This document shows positions 41,838-52,425 of a DNA stretch of 64,000 nt, piece by piece. The notes under the pieces were generated by a model that saw nothing but the letters and a program-made list of their open reading frames with translations, had not been told where the DNA came from and ran no database searches. Both the position numbers and the translations under genes were made by a program. Source of the stretch: Allomyces macrogynus ATCC 38327 (taxonomy: Eukaryota; Blastocladiomycota; Blastocladiomycetes; Blastocladiales; Blastocladiaceae); NCBI GenBank assembly GCA_000151295.1, contig GG745330.1, positions 900,102 to 964,101 of the forward strand, written 5' to 3'. How positions within the stretch are numbered: position 1 is the first letter of the stretch; each line of letters begins with the position of its first letter.

Positions 41838-44130
41838 ATGAACGACGCTCGACCACGCCGCTCGCCCATTTCCCCCGACCTCCAGTTGCATGCTCACGTC
41901 CTTGCCACATCGTCCCTCAACCCGTCCTTGGCCGCCGCTTCGGCATTCCCTTCCGACCACTGGTTTGCCATTCGCGGCCACCTGGTCGAGCACGCGACTT
42001 CATCTGCACCACCACCTACCACGAGCGCTTTACTGGCGCTGCCGCAACTCTCGCTTCCGCGGCCGATTGACCCGAACGGCAGCCACCTCATTTTCGACGA
42101 GCACTGGTATTGGAGCATCGCTCCGTCCCAGGCCACCCGCAAATTGGCGCTGCTTATCGAGATCCTGTCCATGGACCCTGTGCACCGGTGCGATTTCGCT
42201 CGTCGGCTCGCACCACTTTTCACGCTCCCTCCAGTTGACGATACACTGTGCCAGGTGCTCAGCTCTGATGGCCTGAAGCCCGTCGCCTTGGCGTTTACTC
42301 CCGTCGACGACGACGTTTCGATCTTGGGGCAAGACTTGATCACGACCGCCGACCGAACGCTGCAACTCCTCCGTCCGCGCAAGTCACTGCTTCCATCGTG
42401 GCCATGGAACGATTCAGCAGTTCGCTATTCACCTCCTCCACCGCCATTTGACGCAGTGCGCAAGGCCCAGAAACTCGACGGCTTATCTATGTCCGTACCG
42501 CTCTCCCTTTCTCGGACTAACCACATGACGTCCACTCACCCGCCCTTCGCGCACCATTAAACGTAGAATTGTTCGACTGCAATGGGCACCCCGCCCGCTC
42601 GAGTCCCGCGTGACGCGCCGCCCACGCACGGCCTTTGAAGTCGAGGCGCCGCGCTTCACCTACGACCAGCTCATTGCGACGGTCATGCCGCGCCCAAACC
42701 TCTCCAAGCAGGACCGATCGAGCAAGGCGCAGCTTCTGGGCAGCGTTCTCAACCTCGCCGGACAGGTCAGTCTCCCGTGGATCCCATTGATCTCAGTTTC
42801 GCTTGACTCACAACATTGCCGATTCAGTCGCCGGCTCCTCGCCGCAACCTAAATACGCCGTGCCGCATCCCGACCCACCCGCGTGTCCACCTCGCCGCCG
42901 ACCTGCAATGCACCTCGCTCGCCTTTTCGTCGAACGGCCTCTACCTCGCGGTCGCTGCGCGGCCCTTTGCCACGAGCGTCGGGGTCGGCGTGCTCGCCGA
43001 CCGGCCTATTGTCAAGATCTACGACTTGGTCGAATCGGTGCTCACCGTCACGCTCACGGGGCCCGGCGACGCGGTGCATGCACTGGCGTGGAACCCGGCA
43101 TCGACCGATCTGTTTGGTATCGCGGACCGGTCGCTCGCGGTGTGGAATTTCCAAGGGCCCGCGTCGCGCTGCGACCTGATTTTGCACCCTGTCGGCGTCA
43201 AGGCGTGTGCCGTGTGGCCCGGGTCCGATGAAGAGCAGACGTACGTTTGGGCAAGAGTGACAGCGGGATTCTCCACCGTTTTGATCACGCGTAGGACGGT
43301 GACATTCCTCCGTTAATTAGGGTCGTTTTGACTGGGAGCGACGACGGTGTCATTCGCAAGTGGTGCGTCCCAACCAAGACACGTCGGCCCGTGGAAGAAG
43401 CAACGACGCACACAATGGCCGTCTCGCACCTCGCGTGGGATCACGACGGCAAGCGGTTCTTCTCCTGCGACGTAGCCGGTAACGCCATGGTGTGGCTCTA
43501 CACGGCGGGCAAAATGGAGTGCATCAAGATCTTGGAGGGCGTCGCGGTACGTTTTATCCGTTGCTCACTTCGTTTTCCAGCAGACTGGTGACTGATTCGG
43601 AGTGATCGTCACGTAGGATGGCCCGCTCTATTTTGTCACGCCGCTTGTCAAGTCGAAGCGCGTCGTTTACGTCTCCAAGGACCGCATCCAACTTTTCGAC
43701 TACATGTACCGCAAAACGGCCGACTTCGCTCTGCCACCCGGCGCATGCATGTCGGGCTTGCCGACCGTCTCGTCGTGCTCGTCACACATCTTTGTCCCGA
43801 CGACGCTTGGGACCATGTGCGTTTCTCGGCCGTTCATGCTGTGAGCGACGTTTTATGACCTGACGCTTACCACCTGGATCACCATGTAGCATCACCGTCA
43901 CCACGACGGGATCACGAGCAGCGACACGAACATCAATGTGCGGGGATGCGCGGTCCTCCCCTGTCGTCGCCATGGCGTTCCATCCACTCGACGAGAGCAT
44001 GGCCGTCGCGGATCGAGGGGCCGTGACCATATTGAACGCTGATCCAGCGCCCGCTGCTGCCGCTGCAAATCCCTCCGTGCCGCCGTCGCCTCGAACTCGG
44101 AAAACTGGCGGAGAAGGATTCAAAACTTGA
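41838..44130 (+). CDS. WD40-repeat protein of unknown role
   Basis: Six exons, 41838-42490, 42567-42765, 42828-43240, 43321-43546, 43617-43816 and 43890-44130, give 643 residues. The first ~220 residues form an unknown region (HLIFDEHWYWSIAPSQATR; helical LALLIEILSMDPVHR). From residue ~218 a beta-propeller can be followed: IVRLQWAPRP, CTSLAFSSNGLYLAVA, IVKIYDLVESV, VHALAWNP, FGIADRSLAVWNF, VVLTGSDDGVIRKW, VSHLAWDHDGKRFFSCD, MVWLYTAGKMECI, VVAMAFHPLDESMAVAD. All five introns (62-80 bp) preserve frame and each join restores a WD-type strand. It could be a scaffold in many pathways; I do not recognise the orthologue. Its stop lies 28 bp from the convergent PPIL4-like stop. Confidence 0.75.
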
Positions 44131-44158
44131 ATCATTTGCAATACATTGCCCCATCGCA

Positions 44159-45662
44159 TCAATACCGCCGCCTGGATCGGTCGTCATGGCCATCGTCCCT
44201 CCGGCTCCGGTGGTCGCGCGAAGACCGGTCCCCCGACGAGCGTGGCCGGTCGCGCTCCCGGCCGTGGGATCGGTGCCGGTCATCACGATCCCGGTCGTCC
44301 CTCCTGCGCGAGGGAGGCGGAGAGCGCGACCGGGACCGACCCCGACGACGCGCTGGCGGCGACCTCGACCGGCGGCGACTCGACGCAACACTCTGCTCTG
44401 CCGAGACCGCAGGCGACGCGCGCTCGCGCTCGTGCCGCGCACTTGCAAGTTCCCTCCCTCCACGCAAATCTGAATCGTGCTCAAACACCATCGCCGCATC
44501 CGGTGCACCACTTGCCCCGACCGCATCCTCGTCGCGATACTGCGTGCGCCGCTGCAAATGCGCAAACCCACCAAAGCCAGCTCCCGCACGACGCCGAGCG
44601 GACGTCCAATCCTTGTGCAATTTCGCGACCGACTGCGAGAAATCTACCTTGATGCGGCGGTCGTCAATGAGCACATTGTTCATTTTCAGGTACGCTGCCT
44701 CGGCGGCCGCGCGGTCGTCGTATTCGATGAACGCATAACACAGCGACTCGCCCGTGGCCTTGTCGCGAATCACTTCGCAGCTGCCGAGCGTCCCGAACCG
44801 GCCGAAAATCAGAGCCAGGTCCTCGTCGCGCGTGACGGGGTTCAGTTTGCACACGAACAACACGTTTTCGGGGGGCTTGATTTCGGCAAACGGGAGGTCG
44901 CCCATCATTTCGAGCGCCAGCGCGTGGGACGCGGCTTCGCGCGCGCGGCGCTCGCGCTCGGCGATTTCGGGGTCGACCTCCTCGTCGATCACATCGGCTT
45001 CGGTCAGTCGCACCGAGTCGAGGACGTCCCGCGGCGGGTCCGGAGAGCGGTCGGGGACGACGAGGCGGGGTGGGTCCGGGAATGGGTCATCGAGAATGAT
45101 CGTGTGCTTGATACTATACGAGGAGAATTTGGTCAGGCCACAGAAACGAAAGTAATCGAGGAGCGGAGCATGCGTACCGAATGTCCTGGAACGGCCGACC
45201 GTTCGCGTCCGCGTAGGCGTCATTGATCTTGTCGAGGACATCAAGTCCTTCGGCCACTTCCCCAAACACGACGCAGCGCGCATCGAGGTAGTCGGCGCGG
45301 TCGGTCGTGGCAATCAGCCACTGCGACCCGCACGCGCCGGTCCCCGTCACGTCGTCGACGCCCGCGAGCGCCATCGACACAAGCCCCTTGCGGGTGTGCT
45401 TGCGGCGCGGCATTGGGCCATCGGCGGCAAAGTAAGGGCTGGCGTCATCGCCCGTCAGGTGCCAAATGGATTCGCCGCCCTTGCCATTGGCGAGCGGGTC
45501 ACCCGTCTGGATCATGAGGTCGCGCTGGACATTGAAGAAGAGGTGGAAGTTGAAGTACTTGACTTTGCAGAGCTTGAGGAAGTTGGTGCAGAGCCTGGGC
45601 GCTTCGTCGACAAAGAGGTCGATGACAATGTCGCCGGCCGTCGTCTCGATGAGCACGCTCAT
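44159..45662 (-). CDS. PPIL4-like cyclophilin with RRM
   Basis: Two exons on the minus strand, 45662-45178 and 45113-44159, give 479 residues. The N-terminal cyclophilin domain (1-160) starts [17 protein letters not shown] and contains [19 protein letters not shown]. The catalytic arginine position is not Arg ([10 protein letters not shown]), which is also true of human PPIL4, so isomerase activity is doubtful. The intron (64 bp) restores [15 protein letters not shown], a PPIL4 hallmark. An RRM follows at about 232-315 ([28 protein letters not shown]). The C-terminus is an RS/RD-rich tail ([20 protein letters not shown]), typical of spliceosome-associated proteins. The probable role is in late splicing complexes. 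Confidence 0.9.
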
Positions 45663-46324
45663 GGTCGGGCGGGTGCTTGGGCGGAGAGGGGTGCGGCAGC
45701 CTTGCCCGATGCAATGCACCCAGTGGCGAGCGTAAGTTGTTGTGCTGGGCGCTCAGATGGTGGTTGGCCGCGGCAGCACAAAGTCGGCCCCCACGGCGGC
45801 GAACACGGCGGATCACTGTAATCCGGGATCAGTGAGGTGGACTGACAGCAATCCACGTGCGAGATCACGGCGGGAGACACGCGCGTGGTGCGAGACGTTC
45901 CCATCCAGCCGGCCGCCTGCTCGCGTCGTGCTCGCGCGTGCAGCGACCGCGCCCAAAGTCGGAATTGTGGCGACCACGCGCCAGCCAACGAAAGGTCGAA
46001 GACTTGCAAAAGCCTCCGACGGTGCACCAACCCGTGCTCCCCTCGCGTGCCCCCGTCCGCGACCGCCCCACTGCGCTGCGACCACCAACGACATCACCGA
46101 CACGGATCGCGCCTGAGCTTCCGTCCCTCGATTGCCGCCGCCGACCGTGCCTGCAGCCCTCGCCGCTCTTGCTCGGTTTGCGCCTCCTGGTCGGGCTGAG
46201 AGACCCCGTCGTTGATCAGTACGCGCCGTTGCTCGCCGCCCAAGATGCTCCCGTTCCAATGTCTCCTTGCTGACCCCGCATGATCTCGATGCTCGCGCTG
46301 TAGAGGACTCGACCAGGCCCACCC
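45663..46324. promoter_or_regulatory. divergent spacer between PPIL4-like and beta-lactamase-fold genes
   Basis: About 660 bp between outward-facing starts. No core element recognised. Confidence 0.35.
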
Positions 46325-48628
46325 ATGCCCCCCTCCGCGTCCACCAGACCCGCGCCCGCTCGGGCACGCGACCGCGTCGTGCGGTCGTGGCCGCTCGCCA
46401 CGCTCTTCGTCGTCGCAGCCGCGCTCGTCGGCACGCTCGCGCCGTCCGCTGTCACCGCCGGCGGGTCGACCGACCAGCTCGCGTCGGTCAGTTCCAAGTC
46501 GGTCGCGGCTTTTGTCGAAGATTTCGCGTCGCGGTATGTCGGATCGACGATTCCGGGTCTCGCCGTGGCCGTCGTCAAGGACACCAAGACGGTCTACTCT
46601 GGCGGGTTTGGCGTGGCCAATGTGGGCACGCAGGAACCGATGCACGCCGACACGCTCGTGCGCGTGGGCAGCATCTCGCAGCTCGTTACGGCGACGGCCG
46701 TCCTGAGCTTGCGCGACAATGACCGGCTCGCGTCGCTCGATGACACGGTCGAGTCGCTCGCGCCTGGGATCGTGCCGCCGTCCGCCAAGAACACGGGCAT
46801 CGACCAGCCGCTGACTGTGCGGCACTTGCTTGCACACGTCTCCGGGCTCGAGGAAAAGGTGCTGGGCGTGTATGCGCCGCGGCACCGTGCCCCGGGTAAC
46901 ACGTCGGCGATTCTCGGCGAGTTCCCAAAGGCTGTGCGCAACCCGGGCGTCGTCATCTCGCCCAACCACCACGCCTACGCGCTGCTCGGCCAGGTGGTTG
47001 CGAATGCGGCCGAGCAGCCTTACGACGAGTACGCGAGCGAGAATATTCTTAAGCCGCTGAAAATGGACGCGTCCACGTTCCGCCCGTTTGACGCGCAGGA
47101 CCCAGTCATGAGCGCGATTCTCGAGGGTAACGGCGGCGGGTCGGGCAAGAAGGGTAAAAAAGGGTCGGGCAACGCCAATGTCGCCATGGGCCACACCAAG
47201 CTCGGGTCAGCCGCGTTTGTCGCGGCCCCGGACCTCTACATGCCGTCGTCTGCCGCGGGCGGGCTCGCGACCACGGCCTCGGACATGGCCCAGCTGCTTA
47301 AGATGGTCGTTAACGACGGGACTAACGGCGCCAAGATCCTGACCAAGGACGCGGCCAAGGAGATGCGCACGACGCAGGTGCGCAGTTACCCGCCCACGGC
47401 CGCGAGCCGCAAGGCGTCGAGCGACGAGGACGGTGCCGCGCCGCCGCCCGTTCCGGGCACCACGCTCGGCTGGTTTGAGCACGGGTACACGAACGGCGTG
47501 CGCGTCCTGATGCACCCGGGCGAGGTGCCCGGCTTTGCGTCGCTTGCCTTCGTGATCCCGTCGGACCGGCTCGGTGTGTTCTTGAGCATCAATGCTAACG
47601 ACGGCCACCTGCGAATGAGGTTCGTCAACGAGTTTGTGCGCAAGTTTGGGTCCAAGTCCACCGGGGCCGGCAGCGGCAGTGGGAGCGGCAAGAGCGCGAC
47701 GCGTTTCTCGCGCCCGAACGCCATTTCCGTGCCCAACTTTGCCGACTTTGCCAAGCACTACAAGCCCACGACGTCGGCCTACTATTCGTTTGAGTACCTC
47801 TTGTCGGTGCCCAACCAGATTTCGCTGTCGGTGAGCCCGACGGGCCAGTCGCTGCTGCTGACGGCGACGCCCATGAAGGCGGCCGAGATGGCCGAATCGA
47901 CCTACGAGCTCGTTCCGACGGCCACAGCCACGGCGCCGGGCAAGGGCAACGCGCAAAAGTCGGGAACCGCGACGATTTTCACTGTGGTCCCGCAAGCTGG
48001 TACGGAGGGTCCCTTCCCGCACCACTACGTCGCGATGGTCCCCGCTGGGTCCGAGGCCAACGCGCCTCATTTCTATCTCATCACGAACCTGCTGGGCCAC
48101 GGCGCTGTCATGTCGTACGAGCCGATCACCGCGACTGAGTCGCTCGGGTACCTGACCAACGTGACAACCGCGTCCAGCGTGTTGTTTGCTGCGTACCTGG
48201 TCCTGTGGATGCTCATGGGCGTGTACCGCGCGGTCAGAGGTTCCGGCGCGGGTGACGATCACGGGTCGGCCAAGCTGTCGCTGTCGCGGCTCAACCTCGC
48301 GCTCGCGCGATCGACGCGGCTCGAAAACTTGACGGCATTGACGTGCTTGGCCAATCTCGGGTTCCCGGGGCTCGTCGCGCTCGGTACCTGGAAGTCCGGC
48401 GGCATCTACGACCTGTTTGCGCTGCCGCGGCTACCGGCGGGTCTGCGTATTGTCTTCTTTTCGACGTTCCTCGTGCAGATCATGACGGTCGCGCTCGGCA
48501 CGTATGTGGTCCAGGAAGGTCACAAGCACTCGAAACTGCAGGCTGTCTCGGCGCTCCTCGTCGCTGTGGCCTCGCTCACCATGACGGTGGCGCATTTTCA
48601 GATGCGTCTCTGGGTTCTCCACGTGTAA
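46325..48628 (+). CDS. beta-lactamase-fold membrane protein lacking catalytic residues
   Basis: Single exon, 767 residues. An N-terminal hydrophobic segment (WPLATLFVVAAALVGTLAP, about 22-40) acts as signal peptide or anchor. Residues 55-450 match class C beta-lactamase/PBP-like serine hydrolases: IPGLAVAVVKDTKTVYSGGFG, VRVGSISQLVTATAVLSL, LTVRHLLAHVSGLE, HAYALLGQVV, ENILKPLKMDAST, AAGGLATTASDMAQLL and HPGEVPGFASLAFV. The SxxK motif reads S116-I-S-Q119, so the catalytic lysine is Gln. The YxN tyrosine is also missing (VISPNHHAY). The final ~200 residues hold about four membrane spans (SVLFAAYLVLWMLMGVY; IVFFSTFLVQIMTVALG). This layout resembles bacterial and some eukaryotic 'serine hydrolase plus membrane tail' proteins. 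Function is unknown; hydrolase activity is unlikely by the canonical mechanism. The absence of introns and the bacterial-like architecture would fit transfer but do not prove it. Confidence 0.8.
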   Translation: MPPSASTRPAPARARDRVVRSWPLATLFVVAAALVGTLAPSAVTAGGSTDQLASVSSKSVAAFVEDFASRYVGSTIPGLAVAVVKDTKTVYSGGFGVANVGTQEPMHADTLVRVGSISQLVTATAVLSLRDNDRLASLDDTVESLAPGIVPPSAKNTGIDQPLTVRHLLAHVSGLEEKVLGVYAPRHRAPGNTSAILGEFPKAVRNPGVVISPNHHAYALLGQVVANAAEQPYDEYASENILKPLKMDASTFRPFDAQDPVMSAILEGNGGGSGKKGKKGSGNANVAMGHTKLGSAAFVAAPDLYMPSSAAGGLATTASDMAQLLKMVVNDGTNGAKILTKDAAKEMRTTQVRSYPPTAASRKASSDEDGAAPPPVPGTTLGWFEHGYTNGVRVLMHPGEVPGFASLAFVIPSDRLGVFLSINANDGHLRMRFVNEFVRKFGSKSTGAGSGSGSGKSATRFSRPNAISVPNFADFAKHYKPTTSAYYSFEYLLSVPNQISLSVSPTGQSLLLTATPMKAAEMAESTYELVPTATATAPGKGNAQKSGTATIFTVVPQAGTEGPFPHHYVAMVPAGSEANAPHFYLITNLLGHGAVMSYEPITATESLGYLTNVTTASSVLFAAYLVLWMLMGVYRAVRGSGAGDDHGSAKLSLSRLNLALARSTRLENLTALTCLANLGFPGLVALGTWKSGGIYDLFALPRLPAGLRIVFFSTFLVQIMTVALGTYVVQEGHKHSKLQAVSALLVAVASLTMTVAHFQMRLWVLHV

Positions 48629-48951
48629 GGCGACTTTGTCCACCCAGTATCGCGACTGCTCGCGCCGTTGCGTCTGTGGGTGAGGGGGTGGGTGGGTGCA
48701 GGTGCGGATCGTTGACGACTTGCACGCGGGGGAGGAACGATAGTTAAATTGATTGTCTTTTTCTGCATCGTACACTCTTGAATTATTAGCTTGAAAGGAG
48801 AGGGCACGGATTGAGAGGAATCAGAGGTGGTGGATGGTCTGCGTTGGACAAAACCGATTGGATTTGGTCACCAACAGCGGGAACGCCAAGTCAAGATTCC
48901 GGGTGAGCAAGCAAGCACGCCTCAAACCATAACCGAAACGCCAAAACAGCT
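48629..48951. other. convergent 3' spacer
   Basis: About 320 bp. AT-richer, with GGGTGGGTGGGTGC-like G-rich words near 48686. Nothing else seen. Confidence 0.4.
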
Positions 48952-51688
48952 TCAAGATGCTCCCACTTGAGCAGCGGCCGCCGACGCACTGCGATGGCGG
49001 CTCGACTCACGCGTCGGGTTCGACTCGACGCTCCGCTGACGCCGGTGGCGACGCGGTTTCTCGTACACCTCCGTGTCAGTCCCGGCAGTGGTCTGCGGCA
49101 CGGAGCCCGTCGACGCGAGGGATTCGGGTGGGGTAGGCAACGCGGATGCCGACTTGGACCGTGACTTGGACGTCTTGGACGACGACGACTTGGAAGCCCG
49201 GTCGCGATCGCGGTCGGTCTTGCTGCTGCTGCTCTTCGACTTGCCCGACGACGACTTACGCTTCTCCTTCTTGTTCGTCGACTCTGACTTGCGCGATGAC
49301 CGCTTGGGCTTCTCGTCGGCCGAGCCCGCATCGTCTTGGTCTTCGTCGTCACGGTTCGACCACACATCGTCCTCGAGTCGCGACGGTTCGTCCTCGTCCG
49401 ACTCGACCACGACGGGCCGCTCGCGCGACCGCCGCCGCTTCGACGCCGACTTGCGCGACGCTACGGCCGATTCCACGTCGCTGTCGCCTGCAGCAGCTGA
49501 GCGCGACGAGCTCTTGTGCTTGGACTTGGACGACGACGACTTTTTGCTCTTCCCGCTGCTGCTCTTGCCAGACTTGCTCTTGCTCTTGCGCTTGGCCTTG
49601 CGCCGCTCCTCCTCCGAGTCGACCTCGTCCTCATCCTCGTCGTGATCCTCGTCATCCTCCTCGTGCTCGCGACGTCGGCGCGGCGCCCGCTCGACCTCCT
49701 CCTCACCATCACTCGTCTCCTCGGCGTGATCCCGTTCCTCCTGCAAGCTCGGCCCTTCCGAATCCACGGTGCGGCGGCGACGCGTCTTACTGCTCGTGCT
49801 CGACCGGCGCTTGGTCTTGGCCGGCTTCGACGACTTCGACTTGCGCTTCGTCTTCTTCGTGTCGCCCGACGTCCGGCGCGAATGGCCCGCACTCGCGTCG
49901 GACGTATACCCCCGACTGCTTCCCTGGTCGACCGCGTACGGCCGAATCGGGACGGGCGACGCCGTGCGCGATCCGACGGGCGAGTTTGCATACGGCGCGT
50001 GCGCGGCCGTGTACGGGTAGGGCATCGACGCCGCGTGCGTCGCGACGGGGCGGCGAATCACGGCACCCAGGACTTGGTCGTCGTCGTCCGAGTGGTTACC
50101 GCCGGAACGGTGCGAGAGCTGCGCGGTGGATCCCGTGCGGTGCCGCGGCAACGATCCGGCGGCCGACCCGGCCGCAGGGCGACTGCTGACGCTCGACCGC
50201 GGCGTGTTCTCGTTGGAGGCGCGCGCGTACCCGTTCATGTGGTAGGCCTTGCGCGTGCCGAGCGACCGCTCGCGCTCGCGGTGCAGCGCGTCCTTGGCCA
50301 AGTCGCCGCGCATCGACTTGAGGTACCCGTGAATCTTGGCGTCCTTGTCGGTGATGGGTCGGCCGAGCGCGCCGCCCGACGCCGTGCGCCGGATCCGTGG
50401 ACCCCCGCCCCACTCGTCCTCGTCGTCGGACGAGAGTGAGGTCGTGGTGGACACGTCCGATTCGGATTCTTCGTCGGAGGGGAGCTGCGCGGTCGTGTCG
50501 GGCTTGATTGTCTCGTCCTGCGGGCCCGCGGTCGGAGCCACGTTCATGGTCAGCGGCAGGTAGAATGGGGAGAAGGTCGACGAGGTTGTCGTCGCGGCGG
50601 TCGGTCGTGGTGCAGCGAGTGGTGGCGGTGCGGGTGCCGAGGACGACGACGAGGGCATAAACAGCGACGTGCTCGCATTCGTTGATCCGGCGGGTGTCGT
50701 CGACCTGCTCGGCGGCGTATACGCGTTAGTCGGCGCGGTGGGTGCCGGCTTGGGCGGTGACGGGGCCGCGTCGCTGCCGCTGGCCAGGTGCCGCAGCAGA
50801 CCGAGCTGCAGCGCAAAGTCGTCGCCGAAAATAGACGCTTCGACCATCGGTGCCGCCGATTTGGTCGCAGAGGCCGAAGTCGAGGAGGTGGTCGTCGCGG
50901 CGGGTTCCGGCTTGGGCGGTGGGGCCGGCCCAAGTGACAGGAGCGATCCGAGCGAGGGCAGTTGTGGCGGCGCGGGGGCAGGAGAGGGAGCCACCGCCGC
51001 CGCCGCGGTTGGTGCGGTCGGCGCGTCAAACAGTGGGGCGCGCACCGACGACGAGTCGCGCGGCGGGATCGTGCGCGCCTGCATCGTGGGCCGTGCGCGC
51101 GCCGTGGGCAGCGGCTGCGACGTGACGAGACCTGTAAGAGAGTGGCGTGCGCGTCAGAAATATGGTCCCTAGCGCGACAAGAGCGGCGCGGCGCGGCGCG
51201 TCGATGGTCAACAGGAGAGCCATCATGAACGTACCAGCACTCGGTGCGGGGGCGGTACTGCTGCCGCTGGTGTTCCCGCCGCTGCCACCGGACGCGAGCC
51301 CGCGGTTCAGCAGCTCGAACCGCGCCAGCACATCGTCGAACATGCCAGGGAGCGCGATCGCGTCATGCGCGGGTGCTGCTGCCGGTGCTGCTGCCGCTGC
51401 AGGCTTGGGCGGCGCACTCACGTCTGAGTAGGCGGTAGTGACCTCGGACGGCAGCTTGAGGTCGAGAAACGGCTTACCCGCATCGTCGGTCGGCGCTGTG
51501 GCACGCGAGCCAAAGGGCGGCGGCAGCGGCTTGTCGGGTCCCGGCAAGTAATCGTCCGGGTCGGTTGTTGGGTTCGACGAGGTTGGGCTCGTGGTGGTCG
51601 ATGCCGACGCCGGCGCGGCCGCGTGCTTGGAGCGTTTCTTGCGCGAAAACAGCTTCTTCATGGAGGCGCCGCCCGACGTGCAGAACAT
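48952..51688 (-). CDS. long intrinsically disordered Ser/Lys/Arg-rich protein
   Basis: Two exons on the minus strand, 51688-51235 and 51131-48952, joined across a 103-bp intron (GTACGT to TTACAG), give 877 residues. The N-terminus MFCTSGGASMKKLFSRKKRSK could be membrane-associating: basic, with a Cys. A short amphipathic block, GMFDDVLARFELLNRGLA, stands out in the first exon. The rest is low complexity: Pro/Ala/Thr, then acidic DEESESDVSTTTSLSSDDEDEW, then Ser/Lys/Arg-rich repeats with many SR, KS and RRR pairs, and a Glu/Asp/Arg-rich stretch. A few moderately conserved-looking pieces (HGYLKSMRGDLAKDALHRER) lie in the middle. No domain recognised. Third-position GC is high, so it is very likely a real protein. 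Confidence 0.65.
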
Positions 51689-52425
51689 GGCGGATCGGCG
51701 GGCACGGCAGGTGCGGACGGGTTTGATAGCGTGAACGTGGCCGAGAGAGGGAGAAGCACGGGCAGGTGCGGCGGCGGCGGGTGATGTCTCTGGTCGGGTG
51801 CCCCTGCGCGCGGCGCGTCGGGCAGCGTTCGGTTCCTTGCGAGCAGCCGCGGTGCAGATCGTCTATATTAAGTCGTGGAGGAGAAGGGAGCGATGCTGTG
51901 CACTGGGTCTGGCTCGCCGGCACTGGCTGGTGGACAAAGAGTGGGCTGGATCGGATGGATGGCTGCGCCCCGTCAGGCAGGGACTTGGCCAAACTTCATC
52001 AGGACAGCGTGATCGGCGTGGCGCTCTGCAGCACAGGGTGGCAAGTCCCTGCGCGACCTGGCCCCCACTCAACGCTCCCGGCGAGTGCTGACGTGGGGAT
52101 TGCTGCGATGGAATCCTTTGGTGCATGGACGGTAAACTGGGAACGGACGAGCGCGACTGTCAGTGCGACTGGCGACAGCCGATGCGGCACTGAAAAGAGC
52201 CCACGCCAAAGCACGTCGCCGTCGTCGTTGCTGAAGCCCGAAACCAAAGCGCCCACGGAATCAGAACGGAAAGAACAAGAACAAAAAACGACAAGACAGG
52301 CCTATGACCCGTGTGAAACAAAACAAAAGAAACAAAGAAAGTTTGTCCACCCGAAGAGTACGTGCGCCCTGCCCCAAATCGGCTCGCCCAGGTGCAGTGC
52401 GCCTTGACTCAATTTGGCAATGGAT
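51689..52425. other. spacer between two minus-strand genes
   Basis: About 740 bp, promoter side of the disordered-protein gene and 3' flank of the Clr2-like gene. Contains an A-rich stretch at 52255-52345. No gene supported. Confidence 0.35.
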
